Below, piece by piece: positions 24,793 to 34,099 of a stretch of DNA of 64,000 nucleotides. The notes beneath the pieces were generated by a model. That model saw only the letters and a list, made by a program, of their open reading frames with translations, was not told the origin of the DNA and made no database searches. The position numbers were made by a program, and so were the translations under genes. The stretch comes from Pelodera strongyloides (taxonomy: Eukaryota > Nematoda > Chromadorea > Rhabditida > Rhabditidae), in NCBI GenBank assembly GCA_036852015.1, contig JAANDG010000370.1:79745-143744 (forward strand), in the 5' to 3' direction. Position 1 is the first letter of the stretch; each line of letters begins with the position of its first letter.

Positions 24793-25927
24793 GAATAGAC
24801 GACTCTCTCTCTGTCTCTGTCTCGCTTTCCCCTACACACGACTGGTTCTCTCAGGCGTGACTCTCTCTCTCTCTCTCTCCCTCTTCTCTTCATCACAATT
24901 ATCTTGAAAGTTGTCCAATCAGATCATGCATTTTTCCTTTTCAGCTGATTGTGCATCGCCTCGAACTATCGTCAGGGATGTCACACTCACTGGTTTGTTA
25001 TCATTTTTCTAATTTTCATTGACTAATGACATTGACGGTAAAGTTTTTCAAAGCGTAACAAGACAAAGTGACATTTTTACCGGTGCATTCTGAGTAGGTG
25101 CATACCCACCTGCCTAGGTGCGTGAAGCTGGACCTTGACTTGTGATTTTACCTTTATGTAATTTATTTTCTGTATTTCTTAGAGTCCATCGAGGAGTCCA
25201 TCGACAGAGTGCATGGAGTCGTGGACACAGTCGAGCAACTGATCGCCACAGTTGCCAACGCACTCGAAGGTTTTCACTAAAAAAATTTTTTTAAAAATTT
25301 GTTTTACGCTTCAATAGCGTGCACCTTAATTCAAGGGAGTTCAAAGTACAATTTCAAGGTTTGCTTATGACATGTTCCGCAGAGGTCCTGAGCAGTAGGC
25401 GAATCGATTCACTTAATATTACTCGAATATTTTGAATATCTTACTCGAATATTTTTGGTACAGCACTATGCGGTGCACCCTGTATCACCCTGTATCTAAC
25501 GTATAGTAATGGTGCAAAAATTTTTAGGACCTCCTGAAGCCGAGCCGAGCGACTCTGCTGTAGAATTTATGAGACATGGTTTGTTTTGTAACTCAATTTC
25601 TTAGCTAACAATATTGGCCATCTTAACTGTTTCTAGTGTTCTTGTTGCTTATTAGTTGTTGAATTCCGGTGGAAAAGTATGCATTCAATGGGCTAAAAGT
25701 GCGGAGAAATTAAACAGCCCGAATCTATTTTCCTTGTGTACCAGATACCAATCCTATACCTATAGATTGCCGAAGTTTCATTTTATTTGCTAGTTTCTTG
25801 TTTTAGTTGCATATACTGTAATCTTTCAGTGAGTCAATTGTTGGGCATCAACTTGGACCTGGACCGATCTGATCCCTTCGACTTCATCGGGGACGGAAGG
25901 GCTTCGGAACTGCCAAAAGAGGATTGA
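15441..25927 (+). CDS. 26-exon protein, helical N-terminus and acidic disordered remainder
   Basis: I recognise no family. Exons: 15441-15599, 15827-15940, 16301-16417, 16763-16900, 17197-17266, 17503-17550, 17863-17949, 18642-18830, 19423-19524, 20313-20429, 20551-20643, 21162-21233, 21316-21396, 21753-21848, 22430-22477, 22814-22879, 23173-23232, 23436-23483, 23614-23700, 24151-24237, 24489-24530, 24629-24679, 24945-24992, 25183-25269, 25528-25578 and 25830-25927. They total 2256 nt (751 residues plus stop) with every phase matching. The first ATG follows a CCAG acceptor-like site. Residues ~50-200 look alpha-helical (for example EMEITCYLLARQVF-type amphipathic stretches, written here approximately). 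The rest is short, mostly acidic or Ser/Pro-rich exons. The exception is exon 16, a Lys-rich segment (EKKKKKKGIWSRVKSIFKRK) that could be nuclear-targeting or membrane/nucleic-acid binding. Exon 24 (SIEESIDRVHGVVDTVEQLI) is predicted helical. No signal peptide or membrane segment is seen. Introns 1-4 are phase 0 and introns 5-25 phase 1. The first intron appears to use a GC donor. Confidence 0.85.
16106..16287. repeat. CCGGCCGG foldback element in intron 2, next to the exon 3 acceptor
   Basis: The left end AAAGCGAAATACCGGCCGGT is matched by the inverted right end ACCGGCCGATATTTCGCTTT. The element ends 13 bp before exon 3 (16301), so host sequence between them is little more than the acceptor tract. 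It shares its AAAGCGAAAT terminus with the longer foldback family at 40.0, 51.2 and 63.6 kb. Confidence 0.8.
17550..17862. repeat. Intron 6 with a possible partial CCGGCCGG-family end
   Basis: Near the 3' end of the intron, AAAAACCGGTCGTTGTGTCGCTTTAAT resembles the right terminus of the 16.1-kb foldback element. I did not find a matching left end, so it may be a decayed or truncated copy. As at exon 3, it lies close to a splice acceptor (exon 7 at 17863). Confidence 0.35.
18040..18500 (+). repeat. GT/GC-rich alternating purine-pyrimidine tract in intron 7
   Basis: Roughly 450 bp of degenerate GTGTGCGCG-like sequence. Long open frames on the - strand here (His/Thr/Arg repeats) are a by-product of this composition. 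Alternating purine-pyrimidine DNA of this kind can adopt Z-form. Confidence 0.65.
20005..20175 (-). pseudogene. tRNA-derived SINE-like element in intron 9
   Basis: On the - strand the segment 20098-20170 reads like a tRNA. It starts with GGAGG, has GTGGCGCAAGCGCC in the D-arm position and GGTTCGATACC as a B-box near the 3' end, and ends with CCTCC complementary to the start. A ~90-bp non-tRNA stretch follows (down to about 20005 on the + strand). That layout fits a SINE head and body, though a single copy in this window does not prove it. Confidence 0.5.
20709..21006. repeat. AAAGGGA-ended foldback element, decayed copy
   Basis: The left end TTAAAGGGACAGGGCCACGG and interior TTGCACAGAATGTCCGGAATTTCAGAAATnTTAC match the element at 41141-41552. 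The right end TCGTCCCTTTAA is the inverted terminus. It lies within intron 11 of the 26-exon gene. Confidence 0.7.
21414..21503. repeat. TA dinucleotide microsatellite
   Basis: A near-pure (TA)n run in intron 13. It is followed (21515-21645) by several copies of AATCGGGGTTTTT and its inverse, which can form short hairpins. Confidence 0.9.
21905..22100. repeat. GC-rich islet in intron 14
   Basis: Contains GTTGCGCGGTTGAA, GCACCGCGCAGG and repeated TTTGCGCGCACTCC / TTGCGCGCATGG motifs, resembling the GC-rich family at 12.1, 24.0 and 27.5 kb. It is embedded in an intron and has no coding support. Confidence 0.5.
23928..24125. repeat. GC-rich islet in intron 19
   Basis: Begins CATCGCCGCGCACAAAAAGA and ends TTCGCGGCGATAG, so the termini are inverted ATCGCCGCG copies as in the 12.1-kb and 27.5-kb relatives. 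It ends about 25 bp before exon 20. Confidence 0.6.
24725..24890 (+). repeat. CT-rich microsatellite in intron 22
   Basis: Two (CT)n blocks separated by mixed pyrimidine-rich sequence. Like the tract in the Gln-rich gene, the pyrimidines are on the coding strand. Confidence 0.85.
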
Positions 25928-26719
25928 AATGTGACGAGGGTCCTTGGGCAATGTGAGTTTATTTTCTTTTTTTGGTGATTTTGATTAACTAAAAATTAGT
26001 TTTAATAAGACAATACTTCGTTCTCACGGTTCGACGCATTGTACTAGGCATATTAAGGTGTTCATGGGCTAGTGGCGACATGGCAGCTTTTCAGAGGCTT
26101 AGAGTAGAATAAAGGACAAAAACATCTACTTTGGATTATTTTCAGATTGTGGTGTGCTCGTTATCCACCGTGAAGCTTTCGTCGTTGCTTTTATGATATT
26201 ATGTAGTATATGGATGTGAGTTTGCTTAAACAACGTACTTATGCTCCACGGACGAAAGTTGGTGTGCAAGCGGCAACCTTTCGGCGTGCAAAATCCATCT
26301 GGCAACGTGACCGCGTGCAAAAATGCACGAGGGATGGAAATGGAGTACAACTTGCCCGCCATTATCACGCCGTAAGGGTGCCGCTTACACGCCGTAAGGG
26401 TGCCATTAGCACGCCGATTTTTATGTTGTTAAGTATCCGAAACTAATCTCACGTGTTCCTGATGGCATATTTGAATTGGTTTCACTCACATGGATGTGGC
26501 ACCGATAATGGGGAAGCTCGGACGGTGCGCAGCGTGGGTGCCATTCATGGGCCCGCCCGTTTTTTCGTAGGCAAAGTTTACCGTGATATAGCCAATATGA
26601 AACGACTATTTGTGTTTTCAGGAGTCGTGAATTTCTTTCAACGAGCGACTGTTTTTATGTACATATTTTGGGTATGTGGGCTTAATCAAAAAAAAAAAGA
26701 AAAAAAAAGAAAAAAAAGA

Positions 26720-26751
<32 letters not shown>

Positions 26752-27038
26752 AAAAAAAAAGCAAAAAAAGAAGCTTTATAACGTAATACTGCCACTCCCA
26801 ATGTACATTGATCACCTTTCTCTCAGTGGATGTCGTATTTTATTGATGTTTCGTTTTTTTTAATCGCCCGGATTGGATGTAAGGTAAGATTTTTGCTTAT
26901 ACTTTATTTTTATTGTGTGGATTAAATTATACGCTAAACGGCTTTTAGGTGAAATCTTCATAATTATTACCTTTCAGGAGGTTCCGATGTTCTTTGTTAT
27001 TTTCGACTGTTGATGGACGTCTTGCTCTTTTTTTGCAG
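25928..27038. other. 3' flank of the 26-exon gene, no supported gene
   Basis: A GTGAGT donor-like site 21 bp past the stop and a TTTTCAG at about 26146 could mark a 3' UTR intron. 26283-26425 contains a short direct repeat, ACGCCGTAAGGGTGCC, twice in tandem. 26689-26770 is an A-rich purine tract with scattered G. Confidence 0.45.
26689..26770 (+). repeat. A/G homopurine tract
   Basis: About 80 bases of A with isolated G. It could be a microsatellite or the poly-A remnant of a retroposed sequence; no target-site duplication was identified. Confidence 0.75.
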
Positions 27039-27944
27039 TTATGAGCAAGGTAAGCATGAATACATGATATGAGTACTAATAATAAGCTATTGAAAATGCT
27101 AATGATCATTTAGAGATTTGGAGTTCCAATCAAGGTCAGAAATGGCAGTTTTCAATCATGGGTCCACATGTACTTGATGTACATTGTGACATCGGCCTAA
27201 AACAATGGTAAGTGGTCAGTGTGGTTCGATCCTTTGGTATTGCTATTCTTTGAACGAATCAATTTCAGTGATGTGATAGTGTGTTTTATCGTCGGAGTGG
27301 GAAAGGAAACTACAAGGAAGTTTTTGATGTTTTTCTCCATGTGTTTCGCGAATATTTTGTGTGGTAAGTCTCATTTTTCCATCAATTTATGAAGATAAAA
27401 ACAATGAAGTGATGGGTTCATTTTGGGGCCTAAAGTCTAGCATTCTATTTTTGTTGCGCGGTTGAAAAATTTGCAGTTAGTATTTAGCCAGACAAGCGTC
27501 CAAACACCTATGCACCTCTGCTCGCCGCGCAGAAAAAGAGTGAAAATAGTAATAACACGGCGGTGCGCGCGATTGTGCCGCGCTTTTTTGCGCGGCGATG
27601 GGGATGGGCTTCGCAGTGCTAGAAACATATACTGCATGTTTGTGAAATTTGTGGAGAACGTGTTTGCCATATGATGTCTCGAGATATATCGCTAAATACA
27701 TTTTCTTTGCAGTTTCTATGCCTGGTTGTCTTGTGGTTTGCTCACCCAAGGCAATACCGAGTCAGTGCTTGTCAATGCCGTCAACGTCATCAATACGTCA
27801 ACGATTTATTTTGTACAAAAGGTAACCCTCTTGTTCTTTCTCAGTGAACTGCCAATAAAGAATGGTGTATTAAAGGACCCCTACAATCCTATGCTCATGG
27901 TTCAACGCACCGTAGGGGTGAAACGGGTAATGCCGGCGAAATGA
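27039..27944 (+). CDS. Unidentified short protein, five exons, 5' end uncertain
   Basis: Exons 27039-27049, 27114-27207, 27269-27363, 27713-27821 and 27845-27944 join with consistent phases from exon 2 to a TGA, giving about 135 residues. The sequence includes QKWQFSIMGPHVLDVHCDIG, a hydrophobic DVIVCFIVGVG segment and FLMFFSMCFANILC, then a Ser/Pro-rich part. The product could be membrane-associated. The 11-base first exon (ATGAGCAAG after a TTTTGCAG site) would start a different frame that ends after about 31 residues, so either the start lies further upstream or that short peptide is the real product. The stop is 55 bases before the first ATG of the RTE element, so the last exon may include element-derived sequence. 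Confidence 0.5.
27448..27610. repeat. GC-rich islet with inverted ends
   Basis: Starts TTGCGCGGTTGAA, contains CGCCGCGCAGAAAAAGAGTG, and ends TTTGCGCGGCGATGG. It lies in the intron between the third and fourth exons of the preceding short gene and belongs to the same loose GC-rich family as 12.1 and 24.0 kb. Confidence 0.55.
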
Positions 27945-30900
27945 GCGGGCGTCCTGCGAGAAGATTGGCACCCGCAGGACGTATTGCCAAAACCAACTAT
28001 GTCAAAGTCAAATCAGCAAAGACCCCGAGTTCCGTGCGCCGCAAGGCAGGGGTGCTATAGCAATCTCACGGCCGTAGGGAACCATAATTTTTCCTATTTT
28101 CATATATCTACGTTTAACGCCCGGACGCTGCACAAGGACGCTGATGTCGATCAGTTGATCGGCGAGCTCGATAATGTGAACGCTGGCACCGTTGCTATCC
28201 AAGAGACGCGGTCCAAGGAGAGCAAGTGCAAGACCTGGCACAGTGGCCATCGTGTACTCATTGGAGCCAGAGAGGAGAGGTCGAGGTCTGGCGGTGTGGG
28301 CTTCATAGTCCCCCCAGAATACCTGCCATATGTCAGCGATATGAGAGCAGTCAGCCCGCGTGTGGCGGTCCTTCATGGCGAAGTGAAACGTGTGACATTC
28401 ACCGTTGTTAACGTGTACGCTCCCACCAGCGAGTATGACGACGAGGTCGTGGAGGAGCTTTATGACGACATTGAGCGAGAACTGACGAACAGTCGTGCAC
28501 ATGTCAAGCTTGTCGTCGGTGACTTCAACGCGTCCATCGGTCCCAGGGACGATGGGGAGACGTACGTTGGGCACTACGCTGCAGACACCCGTAATGACCG
28601 TGGTCAACGGCTAGCAGATTTTGCGGAAAGTCAGTGCATGTACGTGTTGAACACCATGTTCCAACAACGAAAGCGTAGACTTTGGACGTGGCAGAGCCCG
28701 CAAGGTGCAAAGAAACAGCTGGACTATGTCCTTTGCAACGACGCCCATCGGGTCGTTGACTGTAAGATCGTCGGTAGAAGCTGGTGCGGCTCAAGTTCAG
28801 ATCACCGCTTGGTCAAGTCCATCATCAACTTTGGTTCTGTTAAGTTCAGAAGGCGCACCTCCAGGCGTGGAGACGTTGATCCGGGTCTAGCCCGTGCTAT
28901 AATGAACCAAGTGGACTGGTCGAGGTACGGTTCACCTCAGTCGTACTCCGAACTGAGCCGGGAATTGGCGAGGGCATCAGCTGAGGCAAGGCCGGTCATT
29001 CATGCTCATCCTAGAGAAAGACTGACGTCAAAGACCATTGAATTGATCCGTGAGAGACGAAAAAGGCTACATCAGGGTCAAAACGTACAGAGCCTCAGTC
29101 GCGACCTACGAAAGATGGTTGAAGCAGACTATAAGAGCTTTAACGAGGTTAAAGCTCTCGAAGCGGCCGAGCGTCTTATGTCCATAAAGAAAGTACGCCA
29201 ACGCTATTCCTTGCATAAGGAGGCAACTGTGGCCATGATGGACAAAGACGGTACTTTGAAGACCAAGATCCAGGATATTGCCGATATCATCAAAGATTTC
29301 TATGGGGATCTCTTTGCTTCGAAGAAGCGTGTTCCGAAATCAGGCATTGAAGTGAATGAGGACGTGCCGGAGTTCTTGGAGAGCGAGGTTGAACATGCTT
29401 TGAAGAGAATGCCTAATAACAGGGCTCCTGGCAATGATGGCATTTCCATTGATCTCCTCAAGTACGCTCCAAAGTCCGCTCTATCCGCGGTTTGCAGGTT
29501 GTTCAACAATATCCTCTCAATGAAAATCGTCCCTGAGAACTGGAAAGGTAGTAACACCATCCTGATCCACAAGAAGGGAAGCAAAGAGGACATAAACAAC
29601 TATCGTCCAATTGCGTTGATGTCACAGCTGTCAAAGCTGTTTTCTCGCGTCATCTTGAACCGAATCAGCAAGTGGCTGGAAGAAGGCAATAGAAGAGAGC
29701 AGGCAGGCTTTCGAGGCGGGTACTCGACTATTGACCACATTCACACTGTGTGTCAAGTTATCGAGCGGTCTAGGGAGTACAAGATACCCCTCTGTATGTT
29801 GTTTGTCGACTTCAAGAAGGCGTTTGATTCGGTTGAGAAGCAGGCGGTCCTCAATGCTCTGAAACATCACGCAGTGCCAGAGAGATACGTGTCTATGATA
29901 GACGAGCTGTATACCCAGTGTGCCACGGACATCCAACTCCTTCATACACCAGTTACGGTGCCCGTTGAGCGCGGAGTCAAACAAGGGGATGTCATTTCAC
30001 CCACTCTGTTTTCTGCTTCTCTGGAATGTGCTTTGAGAGACGCCAACATGTCCGGTGGTTATGACATTGACGGCGAAACACTACAGTTCTTACTGTTTGC
30101 CGACGATGTGGTTCTTATAGCCAAAGACCCATGTACACTGCAGAAAAACCTAGACGAACTAATTCGAGTAACGTCGCTAATCGGTCTTGAGGCCCACCCA
30201 GGCAAGACGCAGTGGATGGCTAACGATTATTGTCCAAACGGCGGTGCAGATATACGCATTGGCAACAGCACGCTCGAAAAGGTCGGGAAGTATGTCTACC
30301 TTGGACGCGAGGTTAACCCCAGCAACAGCCTCACCGCCGAACTCTCTCGGCGTAAACAGTCTGGGTGGAAGGCTTTCTGGAAGCTACGAGATGTACTCAC
30401 CAATGTGAAGCTGTCAAAAGAAGTGAAAGCCAAGGTGTTTAACACGCATGTGCTGCCAGCAATGACCTATGCTTCCGAAACTTGGTGCACGACAAAGAAA
30501 GACGAAGAATCCTTACTTGTCACCCAGAGAGCCATGGAGCGTAAGATGGTAGGCACGCGTCTCCGGGATCGTATGTCAAACGTCACACTTCGAGAAAAGT
30601 CCGGCGTAGATGATATAATTGATAGGATATACAGCTCGAAACATCGATGGGCTGGTCATGTCATTCGTAGAAATGACAATCGATGGACCACTCGGGTCAC
30701 AGAATGGCGTCCCCGCGATTACAAGCGTCCTCAAGGGCGACCGCCAACGAGATGGGCAGACCCGATGGTTAAATCATTTGGACGTGCATGGAATCGCATC
30801 GCAAGATGCAGGTCTTCATGGCGTAGTTGCGACCTGCGCTGTTGGCGAGCCAACAGCTGATATAACGGTCTTCAAGGTATTCAAGGTAAGGTATTAAAGG
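27945..30900 (+). mobile_element. RTE-clade non-LTR retrotransposon
   Basis: Defined by the intact ORF 27999-30860. The 5' boundary is uncertain and may include GC-rich sequence before the ATG. After the stop there is a short run of GGTATTCAAGGTAAGGTATT, which may be the simple 3' tail typical of RTE elements. I could not identify target-site duplications. Confidence 0.8.
27999..30860 (+). CDS. RTE-type retrotransposon ORF: AP-like endonuclease plus reverse transcriptase
   Basis: A 953-residue uninterrupted protein from the first ATG. The N-terminal ~270 residues are an exonuclease-endonuclease-phosphatase domain: STFNARTL near residue 40, IQETRS, NVYAPTSEYD, GDFNAS near 175 and SSDHRLV near 265, matching the Asn, Glu, Asp and His positions of the family. 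The reverse transcriptase follows, with RAPGNDGIS, NNYRPIALMSQLSKLFSRVI, QAGFRGGYSTIDHI, FVDFKKAFDSV near 602, GVKQGDVISPTLF and LLFADDVVLIA near 697 (the catalytic Asp pair). The C-terminus has HRWAGHVIRRNDNRW and RPQGRPPTRWADPM, common to RTE proteins. These elements copy by target-primed reverse transcription, the endonuclease nicking and the RT priming from the nick. Length, domain order and lack of gag-like ORF1 all fit RTE. No disabling mutation is visible. Confidence 0.95.
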   Translation: MSKSNQQRPRVPCAARQGCYSNLTAVGNHNFSYFHISTFNARTLHKDADVDQLIGELDNVNAGTVAIQETRSKESKCKTWHSGHRVLIGAREERSRSGGVGFIVPPEYLPYVSDMRAVSPRVAVLHGEVKRVTFTVVNVYAPTSEYDDEVVEELYDDIERELTNSRAHVKLVVGDFNASIGPRDDGETYVGHYAADTRNDRGQRLADFAESQCMYVLNTMFQQRKRRLWTWQSPQGAKKQLDYVLCNDAHRVVDCKIVGRSWCGSSSDHRLVKSIINFGSVKFRRRTSRRGDVDPGLARAIMNQVDWSRYGSPQSYSELSRELARASAEARPVIHAHPRERLTSKTIELIRERRKRLHQGQNVQSLSRDLRKMVEADYKSFNEVKALEAAERLMSIKKVRQRYSLHKEATVAMMDKDGTLKTKIQDIADIIKDFYGDLFASKKRVPKSGIEVNEDVPEFLESEVEHALKRMPNNRAPGNDGISIDLLKYAPKSALSAVCRLFNNILSMKIVPENWKGSNTILIHKKGSKEDINNYRPIALMSQLSKLFSRVILNRISKWLEEGNRREQAGFRGGYSTIDHIHTVCQVIERSREYKIPLCMLFVDFKKAFDSVEKQAVLNALKHHAVPERYVSMIDELYTQCATDIQLLHTPVTVPVERGVKQGDVISPTLFSASLECALRDANMSGGYDIDGETLQFLLFADDVVLIAKDPCTLQKNLDELIRVTSLIGLEAHPGKTQWMANDYCPNGGADIRIGNSTLEKVGKYVYLGREVNPSNSLTAELSRRKQSGWKAFWKLRDVLTNVKLSKEVKAKVFNTHVLPAMTYASETWCTTKKDEESLLVTQRAMERKMVGTRLRDRMSNVTLREKSGVDDIIDRIYSSKHRWAGHVIRRNDNRWTTRVTEWRPRDYKRPQGRPPTRWADPMVKSFGRAWNRIARCRSSWRSCDLRCWRANS

Positions 30901-31447
30901 AAATAACATTACAAAATTATACATGAACTGAAAGTCAAGATAAAGATGAGACCCATAAATGAATATGGGACCCCGTTTCGACCCCTGTCGTATACGAGGA
31001 CTTTTACTATGGTGGGGTCTCGTCAGTACGACGGCCATAGCTTCAGAGATAAAGGAGGAATAGAGGATGGCGAAGAGTGATGATAAGGACGGAAATAATA
31101 TTGTAATATAATATAATAGTACTAATATATAATATAGTGGTTATAAAAGAAAATGTAAGAAACGCTTACCTGCAATCCTGGAACTGATCTTGCCTGAAAC
31201 CTAGTAGAGGCTGTATTATAAATGTATAAAAGAATTTAGAAAATATAACGATATTACCTACCTTATAATTGTTAATACAGGGCGGGAATAATGAGAATAT
31301 CAGAGTTGCATGGCCAGTCGACGATGTCCATACTGGAGAAGTGGCTAGTAAACCGCCTCGCAGTGTAAAATTATGTAGAGCGCGCGTTGCGGTGTAACTA
31401 CTACGGTACTAGGTGTGAAGAATAGGCAGAGGAAAAGAGAAAGGTGC
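30861..31447. other. Intergenic between two retroelements
   Basis: AT-rich sequence with no supported gene. It may contain the 3' end of the RTE element and the downstream remnant of the Penelope-like element, but neither boundary is visible. Confidence 0.4.
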
Positions 31448-32566
31448 TCAGATCATGTGGGTGTCTACCCAAGCGCAGAGATATTTAGTACTGATACCAT
31501 ATTTATGTGTGATTATAGGGTATTTGTGGAAAGCTTTTTTGAATGTTGACGTAATAACTAGAACTGGGTACGCATTACTTAGTAGTTTTTTGTAAAATTC
31601 TTGTATTTTAGTTTTAAAGTTAATAAGAGATGAAGTACATCTATGTATTCTTATGAGTTCACCTTGTATACAGTTTATTTTGATGCGGTTGCAGATGGAA
31701 CTATCAAACATTGGAAAGCGTATAACTTCAAACGTGTAATCGTCTGTTTTGTTATACAGATTAACCGACCATCTCTCTATGGATCTGGTGAGAAAAAGGT
31801 CAAGGAAAGCGGCTGAATGGTCGTTAGTATTAGCCGGTTCCAAACTAAGGGCATCAGGATACATGTTGATAAATCGGGTAGCTAATGTGTCGTCATTATA
31901 GAAGATTGCTATGTCATCCATATATCTGTGTATAGACAAATGATAGCTGAGAGCGTTATTAGGAGATTGTTTGAAAAAATTGAATTTGATCATGGCTAGT
32001 GAAAGGTCAGCCAAAAGCGGGGATGCGTTACCCCCTTGTGGGACCCCTATAACTTGATGGAATAATATGTCTTGAAAGATAAGGTAACTATTTTTAACTA
32101 TATATTTAGTTATATGTTTTACTTCATTTCTAGAATAGCAACTGTCGGAGAGAATGTCCGTATAGTATGTATTTTTAAAACCAACATTAATAAAGCTCTT
32201 AACCGAGTTATTAAAACAGAGATCTATTAAAGCAAAAATGTTATCTATAATACAAGCATGAGGAAGGCTGGTGAATAGACTGCTAAAGTCGACTACCTTT
32301 ATCTTTTTAAATCTATGGATTCTTGTGGAATTGGTGAGAGACAAGGAGTTATCTATAGAGATAAAGTTAAATTTTTGTGTATTCCAGTTATTACTAGCAT
32401 TACAGTAGTTTCTAAACTGGTTACGGAAATGCTTCAAGATCTTTTGCAAAAGTATAGCAGGATTTTTCAAGGAACTATGTTTCGCCGCAGTGATGAATCG
32501 CATTTTAGCTGTCTTTTTATGAAGCTTAGGAACTCCGTAAATATTGGGGAGTTTTCTGTTGAATGT
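31448..32566 (-). CDS. Penelope-like reverse transcriptase, 5'-truncated
   Basis: The frame is open from an in-frame TGA at 32567-32569 to the stop at 31448-31450, about 372 residues; the first Met is at 32503. Just upstream of that Met the frame reads YGVPKLHKKTAK, then RFITAA, the motif preceding the RT core in Penelope-like and related metazoan reverse transcriptases. Core motifs are VVDFSSLFTSLPH (residues ~70-82 from the Met), GVPQGGNASPLLADLSL (~153-169) and RYMDDIAIF (~193-201). The C-terminus HKYPIITHKYGISTKYLCAW fits the end of this RT group. The N-terminal third expected in such proteins is missing, and I see no GIY-YIG endonuclease downstream, so it is a fragment or an endonuclease-less form. 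The adjacent RTE lies on the opposite strand and is unrelated. Confidence 0.8.
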   Translation of the reverse strand, partial: TFNRKLPNIYGVPKLHKKTAKMRFITAAKHSSLKNPAILLQKILKHFRNQFRNYCNASNNWNTQKFNFISIDNSLSLTNSTRIHRFKKIKVVDFSSLFTSLPHACIIDNIFALIDLCFNNSVKSFINVGFKNTYYTDILSDSCYSRNEVKHITKYIVKNSYLIFQDILFHQVIGVPQGGNASPLLADLSLAMIKFNFFKQSPNNALSYHLSIHRYMDDIAIFYNDDTLATRFINMYPDALSLEPANTNDHSAAFLDLFLTRSIERWSVNLYNKTDDYTFEVIRFPMFDSSICNRIKINCIQGELIRIHRCTSSLINFKTKIQEFYKKLLSNAYPVLVITSTFKKAFHKYPIITHKYGISTKYLCAWVDTHMI

Positions 32567-33098
32567 TCAATGTAAACTCCTGTAAATTTTGTTAGCTTGT
32601 GCCTTGACTTTGAGGCGACCGGTTATACCATTTGCTACTTTTCAATCTTTTCATGCTAATTAACTTCAATCGGTTATAGGATCCATCTCGAATCTACCCG
32701 TCTCTGAGATACCCTTTGTATGCTGTATGGTCCCTGAATATGTTCCTGGTGTGGAGCTGTCAATCAACTTTGGTCTGATCGTCTGATACCTTCCCTGCTT
32801 CCCATTGACTTCGTGCGAAAACTGGAATTTGAGGTAGCCATCATTAAAATTGAATCTATATTATCACTTATTGTCTCTTGTTTATTTACTGGAATATTCT
32901 TCTCACGATTTGCCACTTTTTATGTAGAATGTAGGAATTATGAAAAGTCTGAATGAGGCACTTTTATGCGTGGAATTATTCAAATTAGAAACTCTACGGT
33001 CCAATTTAAGGTTTTGAAAACCAGATCCCCAAGTGTTGCCGTCAGAATGTGGAGAATACCCGAATATTGCAATGGCGCTTTCGTGGAATAGTTACAGT
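32567..33098. other. No gene seen
   Basis: AT-rich sequence between the truncated reverse transcriptase and the next exon-like segments. I see neither the missing N-terminal part of the reverse transcriptase nor a convincing exon. Confidence 0.4.
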
Positions 33099-34015
33099 AT
33101 GCCGATAACTGTACTTGCTGAAGGCTCTGGTTTCATTGTGAGTTTCTATTGCCAAATGACACTCTGAAAAGGTCTATATAGGAATATAGTGATCAGCTTA
33201 CGTACTTCACAAAATCATAATGTAGTAAACGAAGCATTAAATGTGACTGATTTAGAAATTGGCCCGGTTTTGATTGGAGAACCGTGAATGTTGGAGTCTT
33301 GTGTCTGACGCTGACGAGATGGGACTCGTGTCCTGCTGCGATTTTGATATTGAGCTATTTTGACGAGCCGGAACCACGCTTGTAAGTAGCTCTCAGTTAC
33401 AGTCCTATGATTACAAACAAATGCAATGTTACCGTTGCCACTTTTATAGTTTATGATTAGAGAATTGATTACTAATAAGTAACATGAACGATGAACCTAA
33501 AAGCACGATTTTTGTGCTATACGGCTATACTCTTCATTGAATGTCCTATGCGCATTTTATTTTTAGGGTGTCTGTATATTCTGAACCTGACCTGTCTGTT
33601 CTCTGTAGTGTCTGGTGATTGGTCGGATACTGTAACACATTCTGGAACCCGTTGGATGTATCGGTCAGTATTCCAAGAAGTTTTGTTATTTGGTCGTTTC
33701 CTTCTCTTCACTTATTTCCCTGCACTGGGACCGGAAAACAAAATTAGTTTGCTGATGTTACCAGTCGTGGACATTTGCAGAAAACATATACCAAAGTTTT
33801 CGGCAAACTTATGTAAAACACATTCAAACCCCAGCTTCGTTAAATTAATAATTGAAAAATAATCATTTAGGAGTTTTTCCATTGGAGGGCTTCAGTACGA
33901 AATGAATACAGTAATCGATGCTTTTCTTGGAAACTGCTCGATTTATGATTATGATCTAATGCCGAAGAGTGTAGACATGGCACTTATTGTCAGAAGAAAT
34001 TGAAAGAAAACACTT
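33099..34015 (+). CDS. Exon-like segments of an unidentified, possibly decaying gene
   Basis: 33099-33137 starts with ATG (MPITVLAEGSGFI) and ends at a GTGAGT donor. 33256-33381 runs from a TTTAG acceptor to a GTAAGT donor and includes NWPGFDWRTVNVGVLCLTLT and SYFDEPEPR. 33491-33862 is an open frame of 123 codons with a hydrophobic start and GDWSDTVTHSGTRWMYRS. 33872-34015 reads SFSIGGLQYEMNTVIDAF and SIYDYDLMPKSVDMALIVRR, then TGA only 12 bases before a GTAAGC donor. Phases do not all agree, so I do not offer one model. The NWP motif in the second segment recurs in the segment at 35626-35731, suggesting paralogous pieces. Confidence 0.4.
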
Positions 34016-34099
34016 GTAAGCATTAGTTTAAATAAATAATCAAATGCATCATAAATTAAGTATTATAACAGTGAACTCTCAGCTTATATGCGAAATCTC

